64,000 nucleotides of DNA from Petrocella atlantisensis (GTDB taxonomy: Bacteria; Bacillota; Clostridia; Lachnospirales; Vallitaleaceae): contig NZ_LR130778.1 in assembly GCF_900538275.1 (NCBI RefSeq), positions 1,054,001-1,118,000 of the forward strand, read 5' to 3'. Made by a program: the position numbers and the translations under genes. Each line of letters opens with the position of its first letter. Position 1 is the first letter of the stretch. Positions 49,747 to 57,514 of this stretch are shown here, piece after piece. Under the pieces are notes generated by a model, which had not been told where the DNA came from, did no database searches, and worked only from the letters and a program-made list of their open reading frames with translations.

Positions 49747-50085
49747 TTATCCCATACAGGATAGTAAGAAACCACCTAAAATACCGCCAATAATTGCAAA
49801 TACTATGTTTACAAAACCTTTGCCAACATCAGCTTTATCTACGATGATGTTTGCTGCAAACAAACCAAAACCTGCTGCATAAGCCATATCAATCCATGCT
49901 GCGCCTGTTTGATAGATTAATCCAACGCCATGGTTTAATGACCATGTAGTACCAACGATAAAGCCTGCTGCCAACCAACCACCTGCTGGTCCAAAGTTAG
50001 TTACTAATTCGCCCCAAAGAAGTCTGATTAAAAAGGCAAATATAAATCCTCCTGAAAATGTAGCTAATCCTAATTGTAGAGTCAT
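49747..50085 (-). CDS. Small membrane protein, putative glycerol transporter subunit (Lin0368-like)
   Basis: Protein of 112 residues with about four hydrophobic helices; RBS TAGGAGG before the ATG at 50085. Conserved features with the neighbouring paralogue are GPAGGWLAAGFIVGTTWSLNHGVG and TGAAWIDMAYAAGFGLF. Its name is by recollection of Lin0368-type families that replace the GlpF facilitator next to glpK; no aquaporin NPA motif is present. It sits 12 bases after its paralogue, and the two probably form a heteromer. Confidence 0.72.
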   Translation of the reverse strand: MTLQLGLATFSGGFIFAFLIRLLWGELVTNFGPAGGWLAAGFIVGTTWSLNHGVGLIYQTGAAWIDMAYAAGFGLFAANIIVDKADVGKGFVNIVFAIIGGILGGFLLSCMG

Positions 50086-50097
50086 TTGTCTTCCCTC

Positions 50098-50451
50098 CTA
50101 ATCTTTCTTGAGTGCTGAATTTTGAAGTAAACCGCCAACTGTTGCTCCAGTGATACCACCTAGAATAACGATGATCATTGTTGGTAAAGAATCAACAACC
50201 ACTTGGAATGTTCCTGCTTCGAATGCGCCACGAGCTGTACCTGCAATACCAATACCAACTGCCATGTCTACCCAAGCGCCATCGTTGTTATGAACGCCAA
50301 CGAAGTGATTCATAAACCACATTGTTGAAATGATAGCAAATCCAGCAAACCAACCGCCACCAATTCCGTACGCACCTGCAAAAGCGCCCCAAACGCTCAT
50401 TACAAACATACCGGCAATTGCTGCTCCTAAAATTGTTCCTAAATGTTTCAT
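50098..50451 (-). CDS. Small membrane protein, second putative glycerol transporter subunit
   Basis: Protein of 117 residues; the true start is the ATG at 50451 (MKHLGTILGAAIAG) after GGGAGG, although the frame extends 19 codons further. It has about four helices and shares GGGWFAGFAIISTMWFMNHFVG and DGAWVDMAVGIGIAG with the next gene, so the pair arose by duplication. First gene after the GlpP-controlled leader. Confidence 0.72.
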   Translation of the reverse strand: MKHLGTILGAAIAGMFVMSVWGAFAGAYGIGGGWFAGFAIISTMWFMNHFVGVHNNDGAWVDMAVGIGIAGTARGAFEAGTFQVVVDSLPTMIIVILGGITGATVGGLLQNSALKKD

Positions 50452-50540
50452 GTTTTTACCTCCCAAGATAAAATTAAGTTTTGTGTTGATCAGGTCCTTT
50501 GTTATCATGCACCATTTTAACTTGACCGGTAATGATGCAC

Positions 50541-50589
50541 AAAAAAAGAAAGCATAGTTGATACATTAAGAATGTGAAAATCAATACTA
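50541..50589 (-). terminator. Leader terminator of the glp operon (GlpP antitermination target)
   Basis: Read leftward, an outer stem of 8 bp (TAGT...TGAT with ATCAACTA, a 2-base bulge) holds an inner ACATT-CTT-AATGT hairpin and runs into TTTCTTTTTTT. It lies between the promoter and the first gene, where an antiterminator would act. Confidence 0.72.
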
Positions 50590-50655
50590 ATTTCCAAATT
50601 CTTGATCCACACGGCTCTCAAACTCTCGACCTAATCGTTATTAACTTATATGACA

Positions 50656-50685
50656 ACTATACATTATTAACAAACCATTTGTCAA
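50656..50685 (-). promoter_or_regulatory. Promoter of the glp operon
   Basis: Read leftward, TTGACA (50680-50685), 18-bp spacer, TATAGT (50656-50661). The transcript has a leader of about 200 bases with the conditional terminator above. Confidence 0.75.
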
Positions 50686-50783
50686 GTTCATTTTTTCTTA
50701 TTGCACATTGACGAAAAGAGAATGACTATTGACACCTTTGTTAAATAATTAACTTAATATTGCTGTTATTTTGGGTTTTTTCC

Positions 50784-51353
50784 TTAGCTATACCATATTT
50801 TTTCACTACTGGTTGAAATAGAGGTAGCACCAGCCTTAAGTGCTTCAAGAACTTCCTGCTTATATTCTATTAAACCGCCGACAATAATAGGCACGGACAA
50901 CTCTTTACTCATGACAGTTGTGATCTTCGGAATAATACCGGGCATGATTTCTACTGCATCCGGTTTCATGCCTTTGATTGTTGCTATGCCTGCATTAATC
51001 GACTTTGAATCCAGCATAAATAAACGTTGTATGACCAACATGTCCATCTCTTTTGCTTTTTTTGTAAGGCTGGATTTGGTGGTTACAATACCTGTCGGAT
51101 CAATCTCAGATTGAATATAACGAAGGGCATAGTTGTCATGAGAGAAACCATGAATGAGGTCGATGTGAATGAAAACTTTTTTATCGTTTGCCTTAGCGTA
51201 ATTCACATCATCTTTCAATGTCATAATATCACCATAAAGCATAAAAATTACATTACATGGCGATTTGATAGCTTTCTCCATATGTTCTCTTGAACTGACC
51301 GCTGCGATAATCGGATTGTCGATTAAAATATCATTCATTTGCGATTTAGACAT
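50784..51353 (-). CDS. glpP: Glycerol-3-phosphate-responsive antiterminator GlpP
   Basis: Protein of 189 residues, family length; RBS TTGGAGG. The TIM-barrel-like fold shows NPIIAAVSSREHMEKAIKSP, VFIHIDLIHGFSHD, GIVTTKSSLTKKAKEMDM, and KPDAVEIMPGIIPKI with PIIVGGLIEYK, all conserved in GlpP. With glycerol 3-phosphate bound it prevents termination in glp leaders, and the leader terminator lies just downstream. Its own candidate promoter is TTGACT-17 bp-TACATT upstream of the start. Confidence 0.93.
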   Translation of the reverse strand: MSKSQMNDILIDNPIIAAVSSREHMEKAIKSPCNVIFMLYGDIMTLKDDVNYAKANDKKVFIHIDLIHGFSHDNYALRYIQSEIDPTGIVTTKSSLTKKAKEMDMLVIQRLFMLDSKSINAGIATIKGMKPDAVEIMPGIIPKITTVMSKELSVPIIVGGLIEYKQEVLEALKAGATSISTSSEKIWYS

Positions 51354-51718
51354 TTTTTTCCTCCAAGTGTTATTTGAACTTACCGTTGCTAAATGTACTA
51401 TAAAAGTACCTAAAAGTCAAGTTATACCGGTCTTAGTGCTGCTTTCAAAAAAACCATTCTTTTAATTGACATTGTATACAATAAACGATTGATATCTAAA
51501 GGTTCGTTATTTATTTATCAATTAATTTTCACTAAAGTTAAACAATATTCTTTATTATTACCATATATTATGTTTATTAAGGTTTTTTTTTTTAGTATAT
51601 TTCAGTAAATTTGTAAATCTATGACGAAAATAGAGCAAATTCCCATGGTTTTTGAGCTTAAACATGATTTTCGATACAAATTTCCCGAATATCCCAATTT
51701 CTAACCTGCAATGATAAC
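51354..51718. other. Gene-free AT-rich region upstream of glpP
   Basis: About 365 bases without a supported gene. It holds the probable glpP promoter close to 51400 and a 12-bp palindrome, ATTGTATACAAT (51471-51482). The remainder is AT-rich with homopolymer runs; I see no other structure. Confidence 0.6.
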
Positions 51719-51748
51719 AAAAAAGTAGGCCACTTGGCCTACTTTTTT
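51719..51748. terminator. Terminator after the DJ-1/PfpI gene
   Basis: AAAAAAGTAGGCC (to 51731), a 4-base loop, and GGCCTACTTTTTT (51736-51748), overlapping the gene's stop codon. Confidence 0.9.
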
Positions 51749-52271
51749 ACTGTTCCGATAATACTTTTATAAAATCACGCATATAGTCCGGTAAATCTGG
51801 TGGTCTTCTGGCAGAGACAAGATGACCATCTACAACACTTGGTTCGTCTAGCCAAGTTGCACCCGCATTCATCATGTCATGTTTAATACCCGGCGTACTT
51901 GTTACCTTTTTCCCTTTTAATATATCTGCTGATATGAGTACCCACCCCGCATGGCAAATCTCTCCAATAACTTTCTTTTCTTGATCCATGCGTTTGGTTA
52001 TGGTCAAAACCTCTTCGAAGCGACGCAATTTATCCGGTGCCCATCCGCCCGGTACCAGTAATGCATCAAATTCCATGCCCACCGCTTCCTTAAAATCCAT
52101 ATCCGAAGTGGCAGGTACACCATACTTACCAATATAAGTTTCACCTTTTTTTTCACCTGCCAAAACGACTTCGGCACCTTCTTCTCTAAGTCGATAAATG
52201 GGATACCATAATTCAAGGTCTTCAAAATCGGTGTGTACAAATGCTAATACTTTTTTATTCTTAAGCTTCAT
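51747..52271 (-). CDS. DJ-1/PfpI-family protein
   Basis: Protein of 174 residues. The nucleophile elbow is EICHAGWVLISADIL, with the reactive Cys followed by His, as in PfpI/YhbO proteins. The usual acidic residue lies in DLELWYPIYRLREEGAEV. The C-terminus has TSTPGIKHDMMNAGATW and VVDGHLVSARRPPDLPDY. The family contains deglycase-like, protease and chaperone activities, and the one here cannot be told. No partner gene. Confidence 0.9.
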   Translation of the reverse strand: MKLKNKKVLAFVHTDFEDLELWYPIYRLREEGAEVVLAGEKKGETYIGKYGVPATSDMDFKEAVGMEFDALLVPGGWAPDKLRRFEEVLTITKRMDQEKKVIGEICHAGWVLISADILKGKKVTSTPGIKHDMMNAGATWLDEPSVVDGHLVSARRPPDLPDYMRDFIKVLSEQ

Positions 52272-52315
52272 TTTTTAATCCTTTCTTCTTAATTATTTTC
52301 ACCTACATTTATCAA

Positions 52316-52403
52316 ATGGTTAAGGCGTCAAAACTATATAGTTAAACTTTCACCTACCATGGTAGGTGAATTTAGTGAAACTTAGTTTTGACCCTTTAAC
52401 CAT
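52316..52403. repeat. 88-bp near-perfect palindrome (MITE-like or RNA hairpin)
   Basis: Outer 21-bp arms starting ATGGTTAA and ending TCAAAACTA differ at two positions. An inner perfect stem, TTCACCTACC-AT-GGTAGGTGAA, lies at the centre. It occupies most of the space between the glycosyltransferase and the DJ-1 gene. No U-run follows on either strand. Confidence 0.78.
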
Positions 52404-52413
52404 CATATACTTT

Positions 52414-53580
52414 CTACATATGTTTTTCCACTAATAAATTATAAATCTTCTCCGCATTTTCAGCATAGCTTTCTTTTGAAAGTGATTGAACAATCTCTAA
52501 ACCTCTTTTACGCATTGCCTTTGTCTTGCTCGGATGGTTTATGGCGTCAGAAATTTGATGTTTCAACTCTGCTTGGGTTGTAAATAATCGTCCTGATTCA
52601 CCTTCCATCACAATGCCTTGTACGTTTGTATCGTCATAAACGACAACACCAAGATTCGATGCCATGGCTTCAATGATGGTTAGGCCTTGAGTTTCCGTAT
52701 AAGATGCGCTTACAAATATATCTGCCATTTTGTAATACTGTCCTATTTCCTCATAGGGGACTCTTCCGACAAAAATCACATGTTTGTGAAGACTTAACTC
52801 ATCACATTTTTTTAATAACTGGTTTAAATAAGGTCCGTCTCCAACAATAACCAATTTAAGGTGCTTATGTACCTTAATAAGTTCGGGCAATTGCTCTAAT
52901 AAAAATTCAAGGTTCTTTTCTTTGCTAATGCGTCCTAAGGATAATAAGACAAAATCACTTTCCTCAATGCTATGAGATTTCCTTAACGCCGCTATTGCTG
53001 AATTATCCGCTTCAAGCTTAGCAAACTTATCGATATCAATACCTGTCGGTAAAATATGTATATCGTTTTTGATCCCATACCTTCTAAGAGATACCAAGGT
53101 TTTGTCGGTTGGTGCAATAATACAGCTGTATTTCTTCGTGTATATTTTAGAACCTTTGGCGACCATCTTCTTAACCACTCTTTGTCCGTACTTCAAATTG
53201 TAAATATAATGGGTATAGTCTTCATACATGGTATGGTAAGTGTGTACCAACGGTATACCCAGCACCCGCGCCATATATTTACCCAGTAGACCTACAGAAA
53301 ACTCCGTATGGGTATGGACCAAGTCCAATTTCAATGACTTAATCATTTTTATTAATGGTACATTAAAGGGAATACCCAATCTAAACTCATTCATTCTAAT
53401 AATCGGTATGGATTTGATGCGTATAACATTTTCTTGTTCTTCTATATGATGGGGTACCTTAACGGTAATAATGGTTACATTATGTCCTCTTTTTTCAAGT
53501 TCTTCTTGCAACATCATGACCGAAGTCACAACACCATTAATCTGGGGATAATAGCAATCTGTAAAAATACCAATATTCAT
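52414..53580 (-). CDS. Glycosyltransferase family 4, probably glycolipid synthesis
   Basis: Protein of 388 residues. N-terminal motif MNIGIFTDCYYPQINGVVTS binds the acceptor, then VHTHTEFSVGLLGKYMARVLGIPLVHTYHT. The C-terminal donor domain has LSLGRISKEKNLEFLLEQLPEL and the E-x7-E motif in TETQGLTIIEAMA. These are hallmarks of GT4 enzymes that add glucose to diacylglycerol, such as those making monoglucosyldiacylglycerol. Membrane association is expected. The assignment of acceptor is inferred from family resemblance. Single gene. Confidence 0.87.
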   Translation of the reverse strand: MNIGIFTDCYYPQINGVVTSVMMLQEELEKRGHNVTIITVKVPHHIEEQENVIRIKSIPIIRMNEFRLGIPFNVPLIKMIKSLKLDLVHTHTEFSVGLLGKYMARVLGIPLVHTYHTMYEDYTHYIYNLKYGQRVVKKMVAKGSKIYTKKYSCIIAPTDKTLVSLRRYGIKNDIHILPTGIDIDKFAKLEADNSAIAALRKSHSIEESDFVLLSLGRISKEKNLEFLLEQLPELIKVHKHLKLVIVGDGPYLNQLLKKCDELSLHKHVIFVGRVPYEEIGQYYKMADIFVSASYTETQGLTIIEAMASNLGVVVYDDTNVQGIVMEGESGRLFTTQAELKHQISDAINHPSKTKAMRKRGLEIVQSLSKESYAENAEKIYNLLVEKHM

Positions 53581-53695
53581 TCAACCACCTCGACCAACGT
53601 TAACAACGTTTGTTTTACTTCCCAAAGTATAAGTTCTCACCTAGTCAGTATAACAAATTATTATTAAATTACTATTAAGACTTTCTAAGGTTTTC

Positions 53696-54814
53696 TTAAA
53701 GGGATGTATCTTCAAACTTGAACTTATAATGGTTTAATTTCAAAACATCTCTAATCTCAATCAATTCTTTTTGAACTGCTTCATTGACAGGAACACCTTT
53801 ATCTTTTCTAAACAGACCATGATTATATTCTTTTTCTCCTGCTGTGAAAATAGCCTCTTCGCCAGGTGCTTTTATAGAACCTCTAAGTTCCCGTAGTATA
53901 TCACCTGTTGTTTTCTTGAAACTTTCAAGGCCCATAAAAGCCTCAGTATCTATAGCTATAAAGAAATGCCCCAAATGGTATGGCACTTTCTCACCATTTT
54001 CACCAATGCCTGTTAACATTCTCAAGAAATTACCTTGTTGCAGCGCAGCAGATAACACTTCAACTACCGTCGCATAACCATAGCCTTTGTAGCCGGCGAG
54101 CGTTTCTCCTATACCGCCAAGAGGCGCCAATGCAGCATTGCCACTCACCAGATCTTCAAGAATCTGCTCAGAGTTCGTCATTGCTTTGCCATCTCTTCCA
54201 ATTACCATACCTTCCGGTGTGTCTTTTCCCACACGGGCAAAATATTCGATTTTACCTCTTTGGGTAATGGAGGTTGCGCAATCCAAAATAAATGGAAATG
54301 GCTCATCCGTAGGCAGTCCAAAGGTCAATGGGTTTGTCCCCAACATATTTTCTACGCCAAAAGTAGGCGCTATTGAGGGTCTTGCATTGGTTCCGGTTAT
54401 ACCTATACATCCGGCTTTTGTCGCCATCTCTGCATAATAACCTGCGATACCGTAATGCGTTGAATTTCTTACCGCTACCATACCCATTCCGTATTTTTTT
54501 GCTTTTTCTATTGCCATAGTCATAGCTTTATAGCCAATGACTTGTCCCATGCCATCATGCCCGTCTACAACAGCTGTTGTTGCTGTTTCTCTTATTACTT
54601 CAAAATCTGTTATTGGTTTCTGAATACCGGCTTTTATGCGATCCAAATATATAGGTTTAAAACGATTGACACCATGTGAGTCGATGCCTTTACGGTCTGA
54701 AGCGATTAATACATCCGTACAGATTGCCGCATCATCTTCCGGCACACCATAGCCCATAAATGCTTCCTTCACAAACCCGGTAATGGTTTCCCAATCTACG
54801 TAAACTTGTTTCAT
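53696..54814 (-). CDS. Ldh2-family malate/L-lactate (ureidoglycolate) dehydrogenase
   Basis: Protein of 372 residues. Family motifs: DRKGIDSHGVNRFKPIYLDR, VVDGHDGMGQVIGYKAMTMAI, RNSTHYGIAGYYAEMA and GTNARPSIAPTFG (NAD(P)-binding region unlike the Rossmann fold). C-terminal GGIGETLAGYKGYGYATVVEVLS and HFFIAIDTEAF. Members reduce or oxidise 2-hydroxy or 2-oxo acids such as malate, lactate, sulfolactate and ureidoglycolate with NAD(P)H. The substrate cannot be read here. Confidence 0.9.
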   Translation of the reverse strand: MKQVYVDWETITGFVKEAFMGYGVPEDDAAICTDVLIASDRKGIDSHGVNRFKPIYLDRIKAGIQKPITDFEVIRETATTAVVDGHDGMGQVIGYKAMTMAIEKAKKYGMGMVAVRNSTHYGIAGYYAEMATKAGCIGITGTNARPSIAPTFGVENMLGTNPLTFGLPTDEPFPFILDCATSITQRGKIEYFARVGKDTPEGMVIGRDGKAMTNSEQILEDLVSGNAALAPLGGIGETLAGYKGYGYATVVEVLSAALQQGNFLRMLTGIGENGEKVPYHLGHFFIAIDTEAFMGLESFKKTTGDILRELRGSIKAPGEEAIFTAGEKEYNHGLFRKDKGVPVNEAVQKELIEIRDVLKLNHYKFKFEDTSL

Positions 54815-54925
54815 TGTACATTCCTCCCTAATTCTAAGTGCATTATTTTCATTTACTTAGGTTAATGACAGTACCACATTATTATTATAACATGTTTCAA
54901 CCGCGTCTGAACATTGCCGCACCAT

Positions 54926-55327
54926 TTAAGAATTGTCATCTACATCTTTAGGCAAGGTTTTAAGTAAGCAAAGATGAAGGGTGACAGCTGTACCTATGAA
55001 AACCAACATTATCTTGACATAGAAAATTGGTGCTAGATATATTGAAAACCCTAGTGATCCCCACAGGAAAATTAAGGCGCTTATTCTGGTTCTCTTTTTT
55101 ATCGCCTTGTACTCAATATAATTATGGATGTAGCTACCAAAGGTCTTATGGTTCATAATCCAACCATACATTTTCTTAGAACTTCTTAAATAACAATAAG
55201 ATGCCAGAAGTAAAAAGGGTGTTGTCGGCAACAAAGGTAAGAAAATGCCTAGAACCCCCAAAAATACAGATATGGTGCCTATGGTCAATAAAAAATATTT
55301 TTTCGTATGATTGTAGATTTTTTTCAT
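54926..55327 (-). CDS. DUF454 (YbaN-like) inner membrane protein
   Basis: Protein of 133 residues with three or four helices. The DUF454 signature GIFLPLLPTTPFLLLASYCYLRSS followed by MNHKTFGSYIHNYIEYKAIKKRTR is clear. Function unknown. It follows the 115-residue gene after 30 bases and may belong to the same transcript as DUF1576. Confidence 0.9.
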   Translation of the reverse strand: MKKIYNHTKKYFLLTIGTISVFLGVLGIFLPLLPTTPFLLLASYCYLRSSKKMYGWIMNHKTFGSYIHNYIEYKAIKKRTRISALIFLWGSLGFSIYLAPIFYVKIMLVFIGTAVTLHLCLLKTLPKDVDDNS

Positions 55328-55357
55328 ACCTTCACCTTGTATTAATCCTTCCTGCTT

Positions 55358-55705
55358 TTATGATGTATATAATCTCGTCAGTTCTAGCATCAGATTACCT
55401 TCTCTTTTTTCCACGATCGCTGAATCCACCATAGCAGAGACCAATGTGATTTCATCATCCTCATCTGTTTCTCCGGCAAGTTGCCAATAGTATTCCTCTA
55501 TTTCCCTCTGCCTTTGGCTATTAAGACGCTTAGACAAATGCTCAAGATAAGCATCTTCAAAATTCGTATGATAATCTACAATCTTAATGACACATTTTTC
55601 CTTTGTAATAGCAATCTTAAAATCTAATTCATTGGTATCTTCTTTTAGAAATAATGTGGTAAGTTCATCCACTATGCGGCTTATTTTCTTCACTTCATGT
55701 CTCAT
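55358..55705 (-). CDS. Conserved protein paired with DUF1576, HATPase-like
   Basis: Protein of 115 residues. The start MRHEVKKISRIVDELTTLFL, the acidic YYWQLAGETDEDDEITLVSAMVD segment and the final alternating strand resemble, in pattern, small proteins found beside DUF1576 genes. The spacing of predicted helices and strands recalls a GHKL ATPase fold without its N/G boxes; that is a guess. The gene begins 5 bases after the DUF1576 stop. Confidence 0.65.
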   Translation of the reverse strand: MRHEVKKISRIVDELTTLFLKEDTNELDFKIAITKEKCVIKIVDYHTNFEDAYLEHLSKRLNSQRQREIEEYYWQLAGETDEDDEITLVSAMVDSAIVEKREGNLMLELTRLYTS

Positions 55706-55710
55706 AACAA

Positions 55711-56982
55711 TTATTCTCCTTTTTTAAATGCATCGATAATAGGTATTAAAAATCCCGCAACCAAACCACCCGCAAAACCATTGTTGTATAAATTAATACC
55801 ACCATGGATGACACCAACATTCGTGACAATAGTAAGGTGTAGTATGCCTGCTAGAACGCCAATAATTGGTCCAAATGATCCAGCTATGGGCGCTATTGTA
55901 GTAGAAAAGAGTATGGAAATGATAAATCCCGTACTGGTAAAATCATAGCCAAAAATAAATCCCCCCAGTAAGACACCCAGTACAATAGGTAGGCAATTTT
56001 TGGGATGTTTACCAAAAGCCCCAAATCCAACAATTGTTAATATGGCCGCTATGACCGGCCCATTAACTATGCCACCTAATAAAAGAACCAAACTGATACT
56101 CAAAATACCCATGAGACCCATATTAATGAATGTTATGCCATAACCGACAAGCTCTGTGAAGTCAGTTATGGTCCGACCTCTATATTTGAGTATGTTTTTA
56201 TATTCTTTAAAACCATTTCTATTGATTCTATAACCCATCGCTATCAGATAAATGAAAAGCAGATATAGCATAATAACGATGGTCATGTGCTGATTCGTAT
56301 CTAATATATTTACCGGTGTGATGTTGATTTTAAAGTTTCTAAGTAAGCTTGTAAAAACAGTCCCCACGATACCTGCAGTAAATCCAATGTTATAAAGGTT
56401 ATAGCCATCATGGAATTTTAACATATGGGAAGATAAGGGCACAATGATAAATCCAATGAGTGTCCCAATAAAAATTCCCATGAAATAATTAAACCCTCTA
56501 TCAAAATAACCTCCGAAAGTAATCTCACTAACAATAGGTGCCAATGCTGTACTAAACATGATGATTAAAATAATGTTCTTCATTGCAATCCCTTGCCTAC
56601 GCGCATATAGATAGCCGCCCAAATATATAGGCATGATGTTAAGAATGTTTTTCCCGAAAAAAGAAAAACCAATTACTGTAAAAATTGCAGCAATCAGCAG
56701 TCCATTGATTCTCATCTCAAAACGCCTTAATAAATATATGTTAAATATGCCTACTAAAGCAGCATTAACAAAAGCAGCACCCACACCACCAACCTTTAAA
56801 AAGTCTGTCAGGAGTGTCGTCGGCGAATAAAGTATCGCCATCAAACCTTCTGAGAAGATCTCATGGTTTACTAAACCATAGAGTATACCAAAAACCATGA
56901 ATACCAACGGAAAAACACTCAAAATGAGTTGTTTACCTTCCTTTTGTAATTCTTTTTCTTCATATGTAGTGGAATAAATCAT
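55711..56982 (-). CDS. DUF1576 polytopic membrane protein with internal duplication
   Basis: Protein of 423 residues, starting at the ATG at 56982 after GGAGGAG although the frame is open further up. It has about ten to twelve helices in two related halves: INGLLIAAIFTVIGFSFFGKN and VNGPVIAAILTIVGFGAFGKH are equivalent, as are YNLYNIGFTAGIVG and INLYNNGFAGGLVAG. Glycine-rich paired helices and the duplicated fold suggest a transporter or channel. The substrate is unknown. It shares an operon with the 115-residue protein. Confidence 0.87.
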   Translation of the reverse strand: MIYSTTYEEKELQKEGKQLILSVFPLVFMVFGILYGLVNHEIFSEGLMAILYSPTTLLTDFLKVGGVGAAFVNAALVGIFNIYLLRRFEMRINGLLIAAIFTVIGFSFFGKNILNIMPIYLGGYLYARRQGIAMKNIILIIMFSTALAPIVSEITFGGYFDRGFNYFMGIFIGTLIGFIIVPLSSHMLKFHDGYNLYNIGFTAGIVGTVFTSLLRNFKINITPVNILDTNQHMTIVIMLYLLFIYLIAMGYRINRNGFKEYKNILKYRGRTITDFTELVGYGITFINMGLMGILSISLVLLLGGIVNGPVIAAILTIVGFGAFGKHPKNCLPIVLGVLLGGFIFGYDFTSTGFIISILFSTTIAPIAGSFGPIIGVLAGILHLTIVTNVGVIHGGINLYNNGFAGGLVAGFLIPIIDAFKKGE

Positions 56983-57018
56983 CTTGTCTCCTCCAAGAAG
57001 TTGTATTTGATTTGATTT

Positions 57019-57047
57019 ATTATAAAGTAAGCCATGGGATTTCACAA
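57019..57047 (-). promoter_or_regulatory. Promoter of the DUF1576 operon
   Basis: Read leftward, TTGTGA (57042-57047), 17-bp spacer, TATAAT (57019-57024). It lies back to back with the promoter of the divergent GntR operon. Confidence 0.72.
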
Positions 57048-57063
57048 GGCTTTACAAAAAGTA

Positions 57064-57092
57064 TTGACAAAAAATAAGATAAGTTATATAGT
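57064..57092 (+). promoter_or_regulatory. Promoter of the second ytrA-type operon
   Basis: TTGACA (57064-57069), 17-bp spacer, TATAGT (57087-57092). Four AGTTA(A) steps (AAGTTA, AGTTAA, AGTTAA, AGTTAA) run through 57081-57119, at and after the -10, and may be the GntR binding region. Confidence 0.78.
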
Positions 57093-57136
57093 TAATTACA
57101 CAAGCAGTTAACCAGTTAAGAAAGGGTGTGTGTCTG

Positions 57137-57514
57137 ATGAAAATTGATTTCGGCAGTCAAATTCCTATATATCTTCAGATTTCCCAATCCATTGAAGATG
57201 ATATCATACGTGATATTTTTGAAGAAGAGACACAAATACCTTCAACGACAGAAGTCTCTATAAGCTATAATATTAATCCGGCAACCATTGCTAAAGGCTT
57301 TAACCTTCTCGTTGATGAAGGCATTCTTTACAAAAAGAGGGGGGTCGGTATGTTTGTAGCGAAAAATGCAAAAAATACGCTTATAAAAAAGCAGAAAGAG
57401 CACTTTTATGAAAAATATGTGGTGAACCTCTTACACGAGGCTGACAAACTGGGCATCACGATTGAAGATATTATAAAAATGATTACAGGAGGTCCTGAAT
57501 ATGAATCATATTGA
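57137..57514 (+). CDS. GntR-family transcriptional regulator (YtrA subfamily), second copy
   Basis: Protein of 125 residues (MKIDFGSQIPIYLQISQSIEDDI); the ATG at 57137 suits AAAGGG better than a GTG at 57128. Winged helix with STTEVSISYNINPATIAKGFNLLVDEGI and YKKRGVGMFVAK, then a short helical tail as in YtrA. It overlaps the ABC ATPase start by 14 bases. It would repress its own operon. Confidence 0.9.
   Translation: MKIDFGSQIPIYLQISQSIEDDIIRDIFEEETQIPSTTEVSISYNINPATIAKGFNLLVDEGILYKKRGVGMFVAKNAKNTLIKKQKEHFYEKYVVNLLHEADKLGITIEDIIKMITGGPEYESY

Noticed and set aside
51471-51482. Palindrome ATTGTATACAAT as an operator of glpP
   Set aside because: Twelve-base AT-rich palindromes are expected by chance in such DNA, and it is about 120 bases away from the start without a promoter around it.
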